Under the pieces are notes generated by a model that saw only the letters and a program-made list of their open reading frames with translations, did no database searches and was not told the origin of the DNA. Below are positions 31,078 to 42,147 of a DNA stretch of 64,000 nt, piece after piece. The translations under genes and the position numbers were made by a program. Origin of the DNA: Aedes albopictus. Taxonomy: Eukaryota > Arthropoda > Insecta > Diptera > Culicidae. Location of the stretch: positions 45,171,464-45,235,463 of the forward strand of contig NC_085138.1 of the NCBI RefSeq assembly GCF_035046485.1. The letters run 5' to 3'. Numbering within the stretch: the first letter of the stretch is position 1; each line of letters starts with the position of its first letter.

Positions 31078-32829
31078 CACGCAGAAAAATGTAGCATATT
31101 TGAAACAAATGCATTACCACTTTGATTCAAATTCATTACTGTTTTTAAAATCAAAGCTAATTAATATTTGATTCTAATACTAAGCGACTTTGATTCTAAA
31201 ATAATTGTATTAGAAACAAAGTCGTTGTGTTTTTGATTTAAAAAAATAAGTACTTTGAAATAAATACAGCATTTTTCACAAGTGTATCCGTCGCCATTTT
31301 GTATTTATTGTTATAAAGTGAAAAAATAAAAGACGAAATTGTCGAACATGAGGACGTAAAACATTTTTTTTGTAAAATGTTTGGTGCCTTCATTGGTAAG
31401 TACAATGAAGTGAAACTTAGTGTTTATTTCAAAAAACTCATATCATTCCTTCTAAATAACGGCTACACAGCTACCTGTTCAGGATAATCGAGCACTATAA
31501 ACTCGAGGAACTCACTCTGTAGTCGTTTCTAGCGGACAGCAAGAAAGTGCATGTTGCCGTAATGGAGAAAAGACCTGGTAAGCTTCTAATGTTCATAAAA
31601 TAATGTTTTCTAAGGAAACCCTTTTTGATTTACAGAATCTTCCTCCGCTATCCATCGAACCTTCCGCCTAATCTGCCTCGGAATCTACGTCTGCAACTAC
31701 GCCGCTTCCACCCACCTCCACCGGCTATTGCTGATGCAACAAAAGTCAACTGCGAAAAATATAAAACTGCAAAATTCTAAAAACAATTATTATTGTAATT
31801 AGGTAAAAATAGTATATATTGTGCCTAAAAAGTTTTATCCAATTCTATTGGATTATCTACTTTGATTGAATACGATCTTAATGGGAGCATTTCGATCACA
31901 AGCTCTCAGTATTCATAAGATCGCAATCAATCAAATCAAATAGTATTATTTTTAAAACAATAAAAAACTGTATTTGATACAAAAATATGTGTTTTTCAAT
32001 TCAAAAATAAATATTTTTGAAATAAAGTAGTAAGATATTTGTTTCAATGAAAATGAATATTAGAATCAAATATTTTACACTTTGAATTTACATTCAGGTT
32101 CATGACAGCTGGACTTAAAAACAACAAAATAAATGCTTTGAAGCTAATACTCGATGTTTTTGATTCAATAAAAATAGCACTTAGGCCGTGGATCAATGCT
32201 TTTTAATTTTTGTTTTAAAGTCGTTTACCGTAAAACGGGGTGAATAGAAACAATGGGGCGAATAGAAACAAAAAACTTATTTTAAAAAATATGTCAATTA
32301 TGTTTAAAAATTAATCAAAACTTAATTTTATTAGCTAGTTGGATGCTTCCAGTGTTTCAATAAACCTTTTTTGGGATGATAATTCCGTTAATTTTTTTGT
32401 AAAAGTTTTAAAATCAAAGTATCGTTTTATAGGCAAAAAAACTTCCGCCATTGAAATTGCGTTTTATCGATTTGGTTTGTATTCACAGACTAAAGTATTT
32501 TTCGACATTCGACCATTGATTATAATCTAGTCTTAGCGTTTCATTTGTATTAAAAGTTATTACTGTCTTGAAATTGAAAAAATATCGAAAATTGTTGAAA
32601 GCTGTTTCTATTCGCCCCGCAACCTTTTTTCAAATCAGTTAACGAAATAAAAATTGGTTTTGAATCCTAATTACAGCAATTAAAGAGGGAGGTGGGACCC
32701 AACGTTGAGACCCTTGCAACTGACTTTATTACGCACGGTTCCAGAAATACTTGTCAAAGTATGCTGGAAGGTGTTTATATTCGCCCCGTTTTACGGTACT
32801 TTAGAATTTAAAATATATTGTTCTGCGTG
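31078..32829 (+). mobile_element. TIR element CACGCAGAAAAAT with splice-like cassette
   Basis: Ends CACGCAGAAAAAT and CACGCAGAACAAT (read inward), GG on both sides. The arms contain ATTTGAAACAAATG-type repeats. The core has donor 31396, acceptor ending 31470, donor 31578 and acceptor ending 31635, plus a later AATATAAA-like signal. No long ORF. It is interrupted by a MITE at 32228-32796. Confidence 0.6.
32228..32796. mobile_element. MITE, TIR CCGTAAAACGGGGTGAATAG, TA duplication
   Basis: Ends CCGTAAAACGGGGTGAATAG and CCGTAAAACGGGGCGAATAT (read inward), TA on both sides. Inserted in the right arm of the 31078-32829 element. Confidence 0.8.
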
Positions 32830-33613
32830 GGCATTCGGGGTAATGGGGTAGAACCCCTTCAACATGTCCATGAATCATGGGTTTAGACGAGACATGTGAG
32901 ATGATTTCGTTTGACTTGATTGAAAAAGTTCAACATGTTCAACTTTCGTTCAAGTCAAGCGAGTTGCTCAAGTGAGAGGAATGGTGGTGTTTACACGTTC
33001 AATTCGCATTCAAGGGCCATTTTCCATTGACTTGAATCAAGTCACTTGCACCATGTAAACCAGGCTTTAAGTTGAAATTTCTTGGAAATTTCATAGTGAC
33101 TTCCTCGATAATAGTGAGAAGTCACCTATACCGTGACTCGCTACCAGACCTGCTCTCTGGTAGAAACAAAGAGCGAATCGTCATCATCATCGTCACGCGC
33201 GTATCGCGGTAAAAACGGGGCACGTTCACGGTGCCCCATAAGAACGCGAGAGAGAATGTGAGCACCAAACGCGTCAAGCAAGAGACGTCGCGACGATACG
33301 GCGGCGGCAGTTGGTCTACTCCGACCACGTGTATCTGAGGATGTTTGCAGCCAGCAAGGGGGTTTCTTTATTTCAGGAAAAAATAAAAACCATTGAATCA
33401 CTACCTGTATTGCTGCGCTTTTGTAACGCTCCACGTTAATACGGGAATCGCGAGACCTGTTCTCGCCTATTACTAGCGTACGGTGCCGACAGGTCTACAA
33501 AATGCACTTGCTTGCACTATTTAGGGGGTTTCCGTGCAAACTTCTGGTGCACATATAGCTAAAAGTACTAGAGAAAGGTAAGGTCGAGGGTATGTAGTTG
33601 TAAAACGATCGAA
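32830..33613. other. Unassigned sequence, no gene recognised
   Basis: Includes a locally GC-richer patch (33120-33500) with palindromic GGGGCACGTTCACGGTGCCCC-like symmetry near 33217. It could be an old LTR or repeat fragment. No coding signal. Confidence 0.3.
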
Positions 33614-33623
33614 ATTGAGATGA

Positions 33624-33681
33624 TTGATTGATTTGTCTTTATTAAAGAGACTTTCAGCCCATGGCTGGTTCGTCTCTCTAT
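33624..33681 (-). mobile_element. 58-bp RTE-type LINE tail insertion
   Basis: On the minus strand this is the same 3' tail as 30310-30389 (GGCTGAAAGTCTCT, AATAAAGACAAATCAATC). It is flanked by the 10-bp duplication ATTGAGATGA (33614-33623, 33682-33691), so it is an extreme 5' truncation. Confidence 0.75.
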
Positions 33682-33954
33682 ATTGAGATGAGGTTTAGTA
33701 ATCTCATTTCGTATTTTAGTATTGAAAAACAGATCCATTCAGACATACTTTTTATGCTTAAAGACGCTAGTACCCAGTCCTGGTGTCAAGTCGGCACCCG
33801 GTGCATTCTACTGATATCTGGAATTGAATGTGTTGAAGTGTTCCTGAACGATCTCACGCTAAAACCAGCGGCAGGTGCTTCATCTTTTATCCTTCTCATT
33901 TTTGTGTTAGTTTAGAGGAGTAACAAAAGGCTATCTACGCTGATAGAACAAATC

Positions 33955-34281
33955 GTCGGTTCATCCATCTCCACCATAAGACTAACTACAGCCGTGCCAG
34001 TGCACTGAAGGAGCGCAATCATGTCGACTACGCCGGACCGACAAACGGATTCAGATATCAGCAGTATTGACGATTGGTTTCCTTAAGGACCTTTGCCAGA
34101 TTAGGCATACCGAAGGCGATTGTGTCCGATAACGGAACGCAGTTTGCTAGCTACGAATTCTTTCCTTCTGCGAAAACTTGGGCATCATGAACTTCCGCAC
34201 TGCACCGTTCCATCCCCAGTCGAACGGCCAAGCGGAAAGATTCGTCGACACGCTCAAGAGGACGCTCCGTAAAATCTAGGA
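33955..34281 (+). pseudogene. Gypsy-type integrase relic, unit A
   Basis: Across frames it reads HVDYAGPTNGF, then ARLGIPKAIVSDNGTQFASY and MNFRTAPFHPQSNGQAERF, the DDE integrase core with the first Asp, the second Asp (SDNGTQF) and the Glu (QAERF). An internal deletion and frameshifts make it inactive. Confidence 0.8.
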
Positions 34282-34596
34282 AAGAGAAGAATTACCAGCC
34301 AATATTTTTTTGTTCGAACGAAAGTAGAGAGATGGGTCTACGAAGGGGAGATGGGTCTGAGATGATCCACATTTGGTCTACGAAACTGTTTTATGAACGG
34401 CCCCCTACCACAGTGTTATGGAACAAGTTACAAAATGATTTTTTTCCGGTATGAGTCGTAGGTAACGAGATTTATATAAGACTTTTCTCTCAAATTCAGT
34501 AGTTGCTTTATTGTTACATAAACGTTATCATATGGTTAAAATGAACATAACAGTTTTCACGAGTTAAAATGTGATTTCTTTCACTGGTCTTATTTA

Positions 34597-36769
34597 TCAA
34601 GCTTCCTCACGTTCAGCAATCGATGAGTAAATTCGCAGTTGCTCAATTCCGTCCATGAGCAGCGGATCCAGGCCATTCTGCCAATCGGCGTATCGATTGT
34701 GGAAGAGCACTCCATCAAACAACGGTGGAGCTTTCAAGAGATCATTGCTTAAGCCAACAAGGATGTAGGCCTCGGCAATCAGACTGTAAACCGCTTGGAA
34801 AACGAACGCAACCCGGAAGGGCCGGCTGGCCACAGTTCGTGGATAGGGAATCGTTTCTGGCTCGTATCTGTCGAACGCCACATCGTATGCTACCCGAAGT
34901 AGCAGATCGGCCTCGAATAGCTTGAGTATGCGTCTTTCCACAAGGCAGTACAGGGTGAGTACGGTGGTCTGCAACGAGGGAGGGACCGCTTCCAGGCGGG
35001 AATGGTCAAGACGGTCGGAAACGATCCAAGACAGTAGGTTATGTTTAACATGCAGGAGGTCTTGTTGTGACACTGGATCATTCGAAAGCAGTTCCTCCAG
35101 AGAAGGTGGCTGCACGCGATCCGGGAATTCAACACTGTAGTGATGTACTGTATACTCTGCAGTGTGTTGCAGCTTGGTCATGATGTGGCACTCGGAATAA
35201 TCGACCATTCGCCGTTGCATTTGCCTTTGGTAAAGAATGACTCCTCCCATACGGATAATCAGAGATAACTTGAGTCGTAAAACTGCCTGACCGAGCAGTT
35301 CCTCCCGGAGATCGATCATGTTGGTGGGACATCCGATGTTACTCACATGCCACATCTGGTAAAATAGCGAAACTTTTCGCGACAATAAAATCGATTCGAT
35401 GGGATCGTGCTGGTATCTCTCGTTGAATGCTCGATAGTTCTATAGGTGTATACTGCCGTGAATCGCATATCAGTCCCATCTTTGCTGGATTTCCTATGCA
35501 AATGGGACAGATATGCGATTCACGGCAGTATAAAGAATTGTTAGTTTTATTTATGCCATGAACATATACGTAACAATGGGTCGTACGAACAAAAAGTATA
35601 ATAGTAGCTATCGATAGAGTATGTCACGCTTCGAGAGTTGAGAGGGAATTTATGATTATGTGGCAATAGGCTCCTAAAGACCTATCTCAATTTCTGCAGA
35701 TCAAGGATGACTAATATGGGATACTATTTTTCGGCGAATTGTTATAGGATCGCACACGGTACGCCTAAAACATAACGTTTCAGCATTTTCCTTAGAATAA
35801 TCGGTATATCACTTTGATCTTCGACATACGATCACTGTAAGAACACAAACGCTAGTGCATCGACATCATTTTGATGTTTTGTCGTTGTATATACGCTGAA
35901 CTGTCTGGCACAAGAGTTCTTAGAATAAGGCACCCATATTTTTATTCGTACGACCCCGCTATGTATCTTACCATTCGATAACATCCCAAACTCTCTCGAA
36001 AACGTTCCATGAGAACCCGTCTGTTAACGCAGAATTCAAGTGCTTCGATGAGAATTCGTTCGTCTGTTAGATCCGCGTGCTCTCTTATGAACCTGGCTAC
36101 GTTGGAGATATTGTTCGTTCCACGGTGTCCATTACTATGGCGGCCAATACGGTGGTGAAAGTTTCCAAGTGCTTTGGAATCAACCAAATCGTTTCCCACT
36201 AGTGTTGCGAGCAAAGGCATTTGGGCGGCATCCAGTCCAAGGTGTGCCCTCAATGCTACACGGTCATACTCCATCATAGTAAATTTCGTGACCGACAGTT
36301 CCTGGACACACCAAAATCGCCACGAGCCTTCATAGATGAGCATGTCTGAGTCGTCCGTCATGATGGCCAGTGCTCCAGTTTCGTTCGCGAATGCGGCCAT
36401 TTCCTGGTCACATTCTCTGGCAGTTGCCCAGTGATATTCCCCATGTCTCATTGCCGATTGTTCCACCGTAGATACGTAGTGAAAAGGCAGTTTATATGCG
36501 CTGCTAAGGGTCTCCATATCATCTCCATTGTCGATGGCGTCCATCAGCTCGATCATGTCCCAATAGCGGTCGTCCGCTCTTTTACACCAGGCCTCCGGGC
36601 TCATCATCCGAACTGGGCCGTCACAGAAGAAATGCAGCTTTACGCCGAGGTTCACCAATTCGCTGAAGAAGGTGTCCATGTGGCGTGACATCTCGTTGAA
36701 ACGACCACCGCATATGAGACCTGGTTTGTCGACCCGTATGAAGGGTCGCACGAGACACATCAAATCCAT
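34597..36769 (-). CDS. Asteroid/XPG-type PIN-like nuclease, copy A
   Basis: Two exons: 36769-35972 and 35439-34597, joined by a donor GTAAGA after ATG and an acceptor CTATAG, phase 0, 546 codons. Residues 1-200 carry the acidic pattern of FEN1/XPG/Asteroid folds: VMDLMCL (Asp2), FFCDGP (Asp50), CDQEMA (121-125), TDDSDMLIY (139-142) and GNDLVD (Asp194). The rest is the helical Asteroid-type C-half. Members of the family start MGVRGL upstream of this point. In all copies the frame extends upstream as TKTPPIIV to an AG at about 36810, so a short first exon is probably missing or outside the unit. All acidic positions are kept. It ends in ...SSIAEREEA. Cellular role unknown; Drosophila asteroid acts near EGFR signalling. 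Confidence 0.75.
35453..35528. mobile_element. 76-bp MITE (CTGCC...GGCAG) in intron of gene A
   Basis: Ends CTGCCGTGAATCGCATATC and complement. TATA flanks both ends (35449-35452, 35529-35532). Units B and C have a single TATA at this place, so the 4-bp duplication is proven by empty sites. It lies 11 bp upstream of the acceptor AG. Confidence 0.85.
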
Positions 36770-36888
36770 CACGATAATGGGTGGTGTTTTTGTTTTGTTG
36801 TAGTGCGCTCTATGGTGGAAAAGATGATCAATCGTTCAAAAATGTGATCTATTAAGGATCCATTACACATGGACAAATATTTGCTATT

Positions 36889-36962
36889 CGCATTACAGTC
36901 CCATCTTTGCTAGGTTTCCTATTCACATGGGAATGTTGTGCGAATGGGGGCAGTACCTATAG
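36889..36962. repeat. Small repeat related to the CTGCC MITE family, unit A
   Basis: Contains TTCGCATTACAGTCCCATCT and TTGTGCGAATGGGGGCAGTA, an inverted arrangement like the intronic MITEs. The same copy occurs in unit B at about 45172-45240. Confidence 0.45.
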
Positions 36963-37050
36963 CAGGCCGACATCAACCCAAGGAAAGCATGATGCTAAGA
37001 AAGTGCCCCGGTAAAATATTTGTCATGTGAAATGTATAATATACTAACTA

Positions 37051-37265
37051 CAGTAATGTTCCGATTTTATTACGCCCTCCGCGTGTCAGTCCTTCATTTT
37101 TCATTAATTTACTGTAACATTTTAGAGCAAGTGCTTTCCCTCTTCTTGAAGATAAATGTTGAAGGCAAGTTTTGCGACGTTAAAAATATTGAAAATGCGT
37201 TTAGATTTTGTAGAATATTTAAAAGTAGTTTTGAAAACGGGCGTGATAAAATCGGAACAACACTG
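37051..37265. mobile_element. MITE CAGTAATGTTCCGATTTTAT, unit A only
   Basis: Ends CAGTAATGTTCCGATTTTAT and CAGTGTTGTTCCGATTTTAT (read inward), TA on both sides. Unit B has the empty site (GAC-TA-TTG, about 45334). CAGT ends and the TA target suggest Tc1/mariner. Confidence 0.85.
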
Positions 37266-37490
37266 TATTGTTGAATCTAAACAATACAATATTTCCAAAG
37301 TATCGGTATAGTGAGTTTAAGGTGTCAAACTACTGGTTGATATACGAATATATTCCAATAACAGTTATAATGCCTAAACGATTTAATCATGTTTTATTTC
37401 TATTGAAGTACGTAATAATAACGATTAGCTCGAACTAAGGTTGGAACAGAACATATTATTACCGGACATTAATCATTAATTAAGCATAAC

Positions 37491-38096
37491 CATGGATTCA
37501 AGAATGTTTTCGATCACCTGGCATTCATTTGAATCATTTGTCCATAACTCAGTTCAAAAGCATAATACTGAAATGTGGTGTTCGGCAAACATGTAGATTA
37601 GTGTTTTTCCTACAATTATCACCAAAGATGCCATATTTTAGCTCTTATGTGTACGCTGTGAGAGCGCTAGTACCATCTACTCATACTAAACGATCGAAAA
37701 ATCCGATCGTTTAGTATGAGTAGGTGCTACCAACACTTTTACGTCGTAAATATAAGAGTTAGAATATGGCGTTCTTGGTGATAATTGTAGGAAAAACATT
37801 TATCTACATGTTTGCCGAACATTACAATTCAATATTAGGCATCTGAACTTGTTGAGGATCTAGCAACCGATGAATCATAGATCACAGCAACCAACGATAT
37901 GAAACGTCCAACTTTTTCTGTTCATTCCTATCATAACCGTTATCCTTATCACACGTTCAAATAAAATCATTCAAACGTTATCGTAGTGTATCTTTTCCTG
38001 GCTTTGGAGAAGTACGGACCTCGACCTCGACAGAACGGAATTATGGACAAATGAATCAAATGATTGCCAGGTGATCGAAAACATCCTTGCATGGAT
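37491..38096. repeat. Fold-back repeat, unit A
   Basis: The left arm 37491-37650 is continuous. The right arm is in two parts, 37750-37855 and 38033-38096, with about 178 bp of unpaired sequence between. Arms contain TTTTCGATCACCTGGCA and TGTTCGGCAAACATGT. An inner hairpin CGATCGTTTAGTATGAGTAG is at the centre. Confidence 0.75.
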
Positions 38097-38199
38097 TACT
38101 ATGATTGGTTTCACAGCACTCCTTCTTAAGCCAGGTATGCAATTCCCATACACACATTGATTTGTTCAACATCACTTAAGACAAGACATAATCAACAAT

Positions 38200-41100
38200 A
38201 GTACGCCACAATACTCGGTTTGTGGCTGCCGCTCTCCATCCTCGGTTGCGCACAATGCTCGCCATTTCACACTCCACCTGGTCCGCTCATCGTGCTCTCT
38301 GCGCTCCACGCCTTCTTGTGCCCACCGGATCAGTTGCAAACACCAGCTTTGCAGGGTCGTTGTCCGGCATTCTTACAACATGCCCTGCCCACCGTATCCT
38401 TCCGGCCTTGGCCACGTTCTGGGTGCTGGGTTCGCCGTAAAGTGCAGCGAGCTCGTGGTTCATCCTTCTCCTCCACACACCGTTCTCCAGCACACCGCCG
38501 AAGATCGTCCTTAGCATGCGTCGCTAGAAAATTCCGATTGCTTGCATGGTTCATGTCTGCCCGTAGAGGACCACCGGTTTTATTAGCGTTTTTTACATGG
38601 TGCATTTGGTGCGTGGGTGAATCGTTTTCGACCGCAGTTTCTTCTGGAGCCCGTAGTAGGCCCGACTTCCGCTGATGATGCGCCTCCGAATTTCATGGCT
38701 CACGTTGTTGTCAGCCGTCAGTAAGGATCCGAGGTAGACGAATTCCTCCACCACCTCGAAAGTATCCCGATCTATCGTAATATTACTACCCAGACGGATC
38801 CGGTCGTGTTCGGTTCCGCCTACCAGCATGTACTTTGTTTTTGAGGCATTCACCACCAGTCCGACCTTTGCTGCTTCGCGTTTCAGGCGGGTGTACAGCT
38901 CTGCCACCGTTTCAAATGTTCTGGCAATAATGTCCATGTCATCCGCAAAGCACACAAATTGACCGGATTTTGTGAAAATCGTTCCCCGGCTATTGAGCCC
39001 GGCTCGTCGCATCACACCTTCCAGAGCGATGTTGAAGAGTAGGCATGAGAGTCCATCACCTTGTCTCAGTCCCCGGCGAGATTCGAATGAACTGGATAGT
39101 TCACCCGAAACCCTTACGCAGTTTTGCTTCCCAGGAAAGCCGTTTTCGTCCATGATTCTCCATAGCTCTGCGCGGTCGATACTGTCGTATGCCGCTTTGA
39201 AGTCGATGAACAGGTGATGCGTTGGGACCTGGTATTCACGGCATTTCTGGAGGATTTGCCGTACGGTAAAGATCTGGTCCGTTGTCAACCGGCCGTCGAT
39301 GAAGCCGGCTTGATAACTTCCCACGAACTCATTCGTTTTAGGTGACAGACGACGGAAGATGATCTGGGACAGCACTTTGTAGGCAACATTCAAAATAGTG
39401 ATCGCCCTGAAGATCTCACATTCCAAATGGTCGCCTTTCTTGTGAATGGGGCAGATAACCCCTTCTTTCCACTACTCCGGTAGCTGTTCGGTTTCCCAGA
39501 TCCTGACTATCAGCCGATGCAGACAGTTGGCCAACTTTTCTGGGCCCATTTTGATGAGTTCAGCTGCGATACCATCCTTATCAGCTGCTTTGTTGATTTT
39601 GAGTTGGTGAATGGCATCCTTAACTTCCCTCAGCGTGGGAGTTGGTTCATTACCGTCCTCTGCTGCACTCGCGTCGTCGTTTCCTCCGTTGCCGTGGGCT
39701 CCCATGCCTACGTTCTCCACGCCGTTCAGGTGCTGATCAAAGTGCTGCTTCCACCTTTCGATCACCTCACGTCCGTCCGTTAAGAGGCCTCCGTCTTTAT
39801 CCCTGCATATTTCGGCTCGCGGCAAGAAGCTGTTGCGGGATGCGTTGAGTTTCTGATAGAACTTCCGTGTTTCTTGGGAACGGCACAGCATACTCCGCTT
39901 CTTCCAGGCGGCGCTTTTTCTCCCGAAAGATGCGAGTCTGCTGTTTCCGCTTCTGTTTGTAACGTTCCACGTTCTGTCGAGTCCCTTGCTGCAGCATTAC
40001 CGCCCTCGGTGCGTTCTTCTCCTCCAAAACCGTTCTGCACTCTTCGTCGAACCATTCGTTCCGTCGATTTCGTTCCACGTACCCGATGGTGCTCTCGGCT
40101 GCGTCGTTGATGACTGCTTTCACTGTACTCTAGCAGTCCTCCAGAGGGGCCTCATCGAGCTCGCCCTCGTCTGGCAACGCGGCTTCGAGGTTCTGCGCGT
40201 ATGCTGAGACGACATCCGGTTGTTTCAGTCGCTCTAGGTTGTACCGTGGCGGTCGCCGGTACCGTACATTGTTGACGACGGAAAGTTTTGTGCGCAGTTT
40301 GACCATCACCAGATAGTGATCGGAGTCGATGTTGGCGCCACGATGGGTCCTGACGTCGATAATGTCGGAGAAGTGCCGTCCGTCAATCAGAACGTGGTCG
40401 ATTTGAGATTCTGTCTGCTGTGGTGATCTCCAAGTGTAACGATAAGGGAGGCTGTGTTGGAAAAAAACGGTTTGGCCGTTGACCATATTTTTGGAGGCGG
40501 CGAAATCAATGAGTCGTAGGCCGTTTTCGTTCGTCTGCTAGTGGGCGCTGAACTTACCAATCATCGGTCTGAATTCCTCCTCCTGGCCTACCTGAGCGTT
40601 CAAATCTCCTAATGATGATCTTGACGTCGTGGCTTGGGCAGCGATCGTACTCGCGTTCGAATGCGTCCATGTCATCATCAGTGCTACCGGAGTGTGGGCT
40701 GTGCACGTTTATTATGCTGAAGTTGAAGAATCGGCCCTTGATCCTCAACCTGCACATTCTTTTGTCGATCGGCCACCAACCGATCACGCGCCTCTGCATA
40801 TCACCCATCACGATGAAAGCTGTTTCCAGCTCGAGTGTGTTGCCGCAGCTCTGGTAGATGGTATTATTACCTCTAAACGTTCGCACCACACACCTCCTGC
40901 AGCGCTACGATGCCGAACCCGCGGTCCTTCAGTAGATCGGCGAGTATGCGGGTGCTCCCAATGAAGTTGAGAGATCGGCAGTTCCACGTACCGAGCTTCC
41001 AATCGCAAGTCCTTTTTGTTCGCTGGGGTCGTTGCCGTTGGTCTCGGTTCGTATTTTTTTGTTGCTTATTTTCCGCTACAATGGTTTTTTTTTCGGCTGG

Positions 41101-41430
41101 CTCGTAGGGCCTGACACCAACCCCCTACTTTCCGGAGGACCATAGTGCACAGTTGAGCTTAGAGTCCTTCCCTGGCACTCGGACGTAGATCAGCCGCCCC
41201 TAACATGGGGATCAGACGCTGTTGTGAGCCGCTCCTCCTGGAGAACAGACGCTCAGGTTTGCCGAAGCAAACCCCCCTTCCCTATCAGCCTACGACCAAA
41301 GTTCCCACCGGGGTTGGTTACCCGATCTTCCCTAAGGTTTCCGGCCGGTACCGCGTGGAGGTAGGGATAGGAGTTGCTGGGCAGAGGCTAGTGGATCACA
41401 ATGGGATCTGAATTGCTCAGCATACCCAGC
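38200..41430 (-). pseudogene. Decayed RTE-clade LINE, unit A
   Basis: Endonuclease remnants about 41060-40130, RT about 39890-38600 with YQAGFIDGR, FIDFKAAYDS, RRGLRQGDGL and FVCFADDMD, then the C-terminal block WRRRMNHELAALYGEPST and IRWAGHVVRMPD typical of RTE elements. Reading is broken by several stops and frameshifts (for example after 40140, 39472 and 38593). 41100-41430 is probable 5' UTR. The 3' tail is missing. Confidence 0.75.
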
Positions 41431-41529
41431 CTTTACCTGCGGCAGGTGCTTTATCTTTTATCCTTCTCGTTTTTTTCGTTTGTTAAGGGGAGTAAGAAAA
41501 AGCTATCTACGCTGATATTTAGAACAAAT

Positions 41530-41851
41530 GCCATGTCGGTTCATTCATCTCCACCACTAGAAGAACTACAGCCTTGCTAGTGCACTGAAGGAGCGCAATC
41601 ATGTCGACTACGCCGGACCGACAAACGGATTCAACTATCAGCAGTGTTGACGATTGAACCTTTGCCAGATTCGGCATACCGAAGGCGATTGTGTCCGTTA
41701 ACGGACCGCAGTTTGCTAGCTACGAATTCTTTCCTTCTGCGAAAACTTGGGCATCATGAACTTCCGCACTGCACCGTTCCATCCCCAGTCGAACGGTCAA
41801 GCGGAAAAAATCGTCGACACACTTAAGAGGACGCTCCGTAAAATCTAGGAA
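41530..41851 (+). pseudogene. Gypsy-type integrase relic, unit B
   Basis: Paralogue of the unit A relic with the same deletion, plus a few extra changes (a short deletion after AGTGTTGACGATTG). It was therefore already dead before the tandem duplication. Confidence 0.8.
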
Positions 41852-42147
41852 AGAGAAGAATTACCAGCCAATATTTGTTGTTTGAACGAAAGTAGAGAGA
41901 TGGGTCTGAGATGATCCAAATTTGGTCTACAAAACTGGTTTATGAACGCCCTCCTACCACAGAGTGTTATGGAACAAGTTACAAAATGATTTTTTCCGGT
42001 ATGAGTCGTGGGTAACGAGATTTACATGAAGACTTTTCTCTCAAATTCAATAGTTGCTTTATTGTTACATAAACGTTATCATATGCTTAAAATGAACATA
42101 ACAGTTTTCACGAGTTAAAATGTGATTTGTTTCACTGGTCTTATTTA

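Larger units (their letters stand above)
33868..41438. repeat. Tandem unit A (about 7.57 kb)
   Basis: Contains, left to right, a Gypsy integrase relic, the Asteroid-like gene A, a fold-back repeat and a decayed RTE. The same order and near-identical sequence restart at 41439 (GCGGCAGGTGCTT at both starts). Confidence 0.85.

Noticed and set aside
33120..33500. Solo LTR
   Set aside because: Composition differs from the flanks but no TG...CA ends or duplication could be defined.
38220..38675. Plus-strand ORF of 151 codons (and its copy at 50405-50878)
   Set aside because: Antisense of the RTE C-terminal domain; the minus strand has the family motifs.
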